In this document: positions 59,939 to 64,000 of the stretch, piece by piece
How positions within the stretch are numbered: the first letter of the stretch is position 1
Layout: each line of letters opens with the position of its first letter
Assembly (NCBI GenBank): GCA_037043235.1
Contig: JAWRVZ010000244.1
Location: 667,501 to 731,500 of the forward strand
Length of the DNA stretch: 64,000 bases
Source of the DNA: Rhodeus uyekii
Lineage: Eukaryota > Chordata > Actinopteri > Cypriniformes > Acheilognathidae
Reading direction: 5' to 3'
Translations under genes and position numbers: made by a program
The notes under the pieces: generated by a model
Databases searched by the model: none
The model's input: the letters and a program-made list of their open reading frames with translations, nothing else
What the model was told of the DNA's origin: nothing

Positions 59939-60346
59939 GCTGAGACTCACACAAGACAGGTAAGTGACAAACAGGTTTATTTATAACAGCAGGTCACGCA
60001 GCAGGAAGGCAATGAACTAGGCACATGGAAATAACACGAAGATCACGGAGATGGTAATGCTTATCTGGGTTGCTGAATGGAGATGATACCGGTGGATCAA
60101 CAGGTGGAATCACGGAGAGAGTCTTTCAAGGAGATCAACAGACGGTAAGGTACAAAGGTTCAATAAGTTCGTGTGGCACGAGTGAGTCCAGGTATCTCTG
60201 ATGAGATCAGACACAGAGTGACAGCAGCGTGAGTGTTTTAAGGTGCAGGGGTGATTGGGAACAGGTGCTAGTAATCCGGTGATGAGGAGCGTGTGGGCGG
60301 AGTGTAGGGGGAGCCTGGTGCCGGGGGCGTGGCCGAGTCCGTTACA
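59933..60346 (-). repeat. 5' LTR of the chromovirus
   Basis: It is identical in length to the 3' LTR and differs by one transition. On the - strand a TATA-like TTAAAA (60241-60236) lies 29 bases before GTCTGATCT (60212), giving a likely transcription start there. AATAAA is at 59981-59976. U5 ends with the gag start codon. Confidence 0.93.
60236..60241 (-). promoter_or_regulatory. TATA-like box of the chromovirus LTR
   Basis: The sequence CCTTAAAACAC on the - strand is the only TATA-like element near the expected U3/R border. Its distance of 29 bases to the base paired with the candidate primer-binding site fits a normal TATA-to-start spacing. Confidence 0.45.
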
Positions 60347-63300
60347 ACAGAAGCCTTAAAAGAGCAGGCGAATTAATACAATTGATGAAATTTAAGTGTT
60401 AAGTTAAATAATGAATAATAAGTAATGTAATGAATGTTACATAAAGTAATGAATGATATCTGCTTATGTAAACAGTGGGGTCCACACTTAATTATAAATA
60501 TAGATATAGTTTTAGAATTTTGAAAATTAAAAGCATTGAAATTCAATTCAATATCATGTGTAATAAATAAGAAATACTTCAAATTTTCTTCACACAAGCA
60601 TCTTGTTTCTGCCTTTTTACTCTTTACTCTTTTACTCACATTAGCATGAAAATATTAGTAAACTCTGGGATGTCAATCACTGGTAATGAATTTTAAAATA
60701 AGTAAAAATAAGTAGTTTTTCTTTTCTTAAGTACAGGTTTTACTATCTGTCCAATTTCAGGACATGTTTTTCAGGACAAACATAAAGAGTCGATCACACA
60801 GAACTATTTTTTTCTTTTAAAAATGTGAGATCTTACAAAATAGTATAGTTTTTTGGTAACACTTTATTTTGCAGTGTTTTTGTTAAACGTTACATGTAGT
60901 TACGGTAGTATTCGACACCACACCACACTTAATCCTAACCCTACAGTAGTACATGGAGTTAATAATTATTACAGTTCTTAAATGTATAATTACACTGTAA
61001 CGAGACACTGTACACTTTAACACCTTAAAATGAAGCATAACCCCATTTTTTTGATGATGCAGCACTTAAGATCCTGAAAAGCAACAAGATCTTGCATAAC
61101 GGTAAAGACATCACTTTTTAACTTTTTAAAATTACTTTTGTAAAACATATGTTGTACTACATTACAAAAGAGCACAAAATTAGTGACCTGTTTCTGGAAC
61201 CAACTATATATTAATTTTATGTAGCAATAGGACAGTTTAACAATGGTGCATAACACACAATTCATTACACTTGGCCAGTGACAACATGCAATTCACAATC
61301 TTTGTGAATTCTCTCCTGCTTTTAAACACCCATGGTTTCATCAGATTCTTATGGTTTCTGTCAACTCACATTGAGTCCACAGGAAGGCATATTGTAAATA
61401 ATAGAAAGTCCCAAAAGACATTTTCTCAACTGTCCTTCTCCTCTCTATAATCTGCCTTCTGAAACAGTCAAAACTCAATGCTGAGCATTCTTAATGCTAA
61501 TTGTACTATACATGAGTAAAATTGGGTTGTCCATCTTCTCTCATACCTAAAAAGATAATAAATATTCACTGATATTGCCACCAGTGGTAGAAGTAAAATC
61601 ATTTGTGAAATCTCCAACAACTAAGCTAAACCACGGAGTGAGTTAAAATCATGCGATGCTATCATTGGCAACAGTGATTTTTTTCAGTTGATCAATCACA
61701 GAACTTCTCAAGATGATCCAATAAAGCCACTTCTGAGAGAGCTGGATCAATATGCTTCCATCAGACGCTCATTGTGTGAGAGGACATGAATCATGCGTTT
61801 AACATTTAGCTCAATGTGCCTATGTTGTATTTATAGTGTATGACAATGTTGTTGCAGTAGAGCCAAACTGTACTCTCCCTAAGCATTACGTTCCTAATCT
61901 ACTAAATGCAATGAATTAAGAAGAAAATGTAAGTGGTGTGTGACTCTGCAAAATACTCCATCATGAGGCTAACGTGTTAGCATCTTATGAGTTGTTGCTA
62001 ATAGACAAAGTCAGCCCATCCCCCAAACCTCCCTAGATCTGACTTGCATCTTTTCTTCATTGTAAATCTACATGGTATTTTTGGTAATAACGGTTTTATT
62101 GTCCACCATGCAAATGTTATTGGCAAGAACGGCAACCTTTAACCCTAGTACAATTCAAACAATTTGAGGTTTCATTCATATTCATACAAGAAACTGTTAC
62201 AGACAAGATATAGCCAATAGTTATAGAGTAATACTCTGTATTATACTCTGTTTGGGGTTTGTTCAAATACCCCTCCTTATTATATGAGCAAAAATTGTTT
62301 ACAGTAAGGTTCATTTGTTCAAATTAATTAACTATATTTGGTAACACGAATTAACAATAATCTTCTACGACATTTGTTAATCATAGTCTATTGTAATTTC
62401 AACATTTACTAAAACATTTTTAAAATCCAAAGTTGCATTTGTTAAAATCGGTTAATGCACTGTTAAGCAACATAAACAAACAATGTGCGTTTGGATTTTT
62501 ACTATCATTGGCACTTGATTTAGGACAGACTTAATAAACATCAGATGAATCAATTACACTACACATCTACCACAAACTTTAACACAGAGCAATGACAAAA
62601 ACTCAAAACTTAAGGCATGTTTACACAACAAACATTTACTAAAAACTGTTTTTTTTCTTTGTGTTATTTATTGTACAGACGACAATATGGTCAAAACTGT
62701 CCAATTGACATAGATCCTCCAAAAAAGTATAAAAACGTTGTTACACTGCCAGTCCAGTAGTTCTTCAAAACTACAGACAAATATACTGAACACATAATAC
62801 ACATGCTCTTGACCTCAAATTCACATTTTTGTAGTTTACAAAATGGAGACAATGACAGTATCATTTTCAAAAACTTGCACTTTCAAACCCGCGTTCAAAC
62901 CCATTTGCAGGCCCCCCAAATGCTATTGCTGTCTAAAGGAACAGCCAAAAAGAAGATATGTGTTTTTAGCAGAAAATATAATTTAAACAGCCCCTTAAAT
63001 ACTCTGAGGATGGCAATCAATGAAACAAGGAACATTTGTGCTAATCCGAAACCATTGTAAGAAATAAACAAGAACTCAGGCAAAGACAGAATCCAACCTA
63101 AATTTAAAGAGAACATGACTATGGCTACATTCAGACTGTCCAGATTAGCCAGTCCAGATTTAGCAAGTGTGCACGGTAAAAAAAGCACATGAAATGCAAT
63201 TTTTACAAATTCGTTACGAGCTACATTTGTATGTGGTTAAAATCCTATTCAAATAACACATCTGGGGGAAAAAATCAGTCTGACCACTCGCATTGGATTA

Positions 63301-64000
63301 TGCCTGATTTATGTGACATTCTCACCCTATGTAGAACATAAATATTTTGCTGAAAGTTGGTGCAGAATCAAGGTTGCAACAACAACAACAAAAAAAAGTT
63401 TTAAAACTGAGCCATGCTATCAGCCTCCCAGGTTTCTGCCACTGCCTCATAAGACTTTGTTATGTTGTAAATAAGAAAACATCCTTACTGCATCTCTATT
63501 GTCTTTGCCAATGCAACATCATTGCCTTAGAAACCAGTGCACTTTGGATATTTTTGAAAGAGTGGCTTCGACACACAAATCGTATGTGAACAGTTGCATA
63601 CACAATGTGGACAGTCATATTCAAATAATTGGATACACTAAAAGCTACGTTCACAATGTGAGTCTCAATGCTCAGTTTTAAGTTATTGCTCTGATCAGCT
63701 CACATACAGCGAACTTATGCAGAGGCAATATAAGAAAGAAGAAAACAGAGAGAGTTAGGATATGAGCCCTTTTGGATACTGGATATTTGCTTGTATCTGT
63801 CGTTGTTGTATTATCCTCTTGTGTCGAGTCGTCAAGTCTGTTTTCCCCCTCGAGGTAGTTTAGTTTGAGTTTTTGTTTATTATTAATAAAAGCTCTTCCT
63901 CATCACGCAGTTGAGTCCTTGCTCTTCCCTTCACCCACAACCCTGACGACCACATTTACCTGCATTCTGAACGTAACATAACAGTTACAGTGAGCAGAGA
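60347..64000. other. Intergenic region downstream of the LTR element, no gene seen
   Basis: This is AT-rich DNA with dispersed repeats. Frames are short and without recognisable domains. At 63640-63700 a segment resembles 43193-43260. At 63820-63960 a stretch with ATTAATAAAAGCTCTTCCTC followed by a pyrimidine-rich part looks like the R-U5 end of an LTR on the + strand, but the window ends before this can be tested. Confidence 0.45.
60855..61015. repeat. Dispersed DNA-transposon-type repeat
   Basis: It opens GGTAACACTTTATTTTGCAG and ends AATTACACTGTAACGAGACA, with AATCCTAACCCTACAGTAGT inside. This is a well-known fish repeat with complementary ends. A shorter relative begins near 62340 (TTTGGTAACACGAATTAACA). 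Confidence 0.6.

Larger units (their letters stand above)
55260..60346 (-). mobile_element. Ty3/gypsy chromovirus LTR retrotransposon (5087 bp), near-intact
   Basis: Two 414-bp LTRs (TGTAAC...ATGACA on the - strand) flank one gag-pol frame with gag, protease, reverse transcriptase, RNase H, integrase and a C-terminal chromodomain, the order of Metaviridae chromoviruses (the vertebrate sushi-like group). The 5-bp target duplication is ACAGA (55255-55259 and 60347-60351). The LTRs differ at one position by my reading (A at 55554, G at the matching base of the other). A polypurine tract is next to the 3' LTR. One in-frame TGA at 57433-57431 breaks the frame in RNase H. The insertion is very recent but this copy is probably not autonomous. 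Confidence 0.95.

Overview
The window is genomic DNA of a teleost fish, most likely a cyprinid. It is AT-rich, its genes are broken into many exons, and it carries long CA, TA and CATA microsatellites, tRNA-derived SINEs and many short inverted-repeat DNA transposons of types common in carp-like fishes. No prokaryotic features were seen (no operons, no CRISPR array).

Two host genes lie tail to tail, the same neighbours as in human 5q14. ccnh (cyclin H) is on the + strand at 2497-6786. It has nine coding exons and encodes about 319 residues. rasa1 (p120 RasGAP) is on the - strand at 8190-48047. Twenty-five coding exons join in frame to about 991 residues in the order proline-rich/acidic N-terminus, SH2, SH3, SH2, PH, C2, RasGAP. 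Fewer than 1.5 kb separate the two stop codons. Cyclin H is the regulatory subunit of the CDK-activating kinase and of TFIIH. RASA1 switches off Ras. Their adjacency is conserved synteny, not a shared pathway. Inside the 17-kb first intron of rasa1, at 40407-40429, is a candidate alternative first coding exon that would give a shorter RasGAP starting directly at the first SH2 domain.

The introns and flanks hold many mobile elements with recognisable ends. There are two copies of one hAT family (16013-17089 and 27892-30192), the second carrying another hAT-like element inside it (28663-29778), and a further hAT MITE (32530-33464). Elements with TA target duplications lie at 23982-24631, 25466-26144, 38788-39578, 41746-42843 and 52260-53399. 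tRNA-derived SINEs lie near 8.5, 10.3 and 47.4 kb.

From 48.7 kb to the end I see no host gene. The main feature there is a very young Ty3/gypsy chromovirus on the - strand (55260-60346). It has two 414-bp LTRs that differ at one base, a 5-bp target duplication (ACAGA), and one long gag-pol reading frame interrupted by a single TGA in RNase H. Its candidate primer-binding site is complementary to the predicted start of its own transcript, which suggests Tf1/sushi-type self-priming.

Exon boundaries were placed by reading splice sites and checking that phases join; no alignment or search was run. Family names rest on motif recognition.
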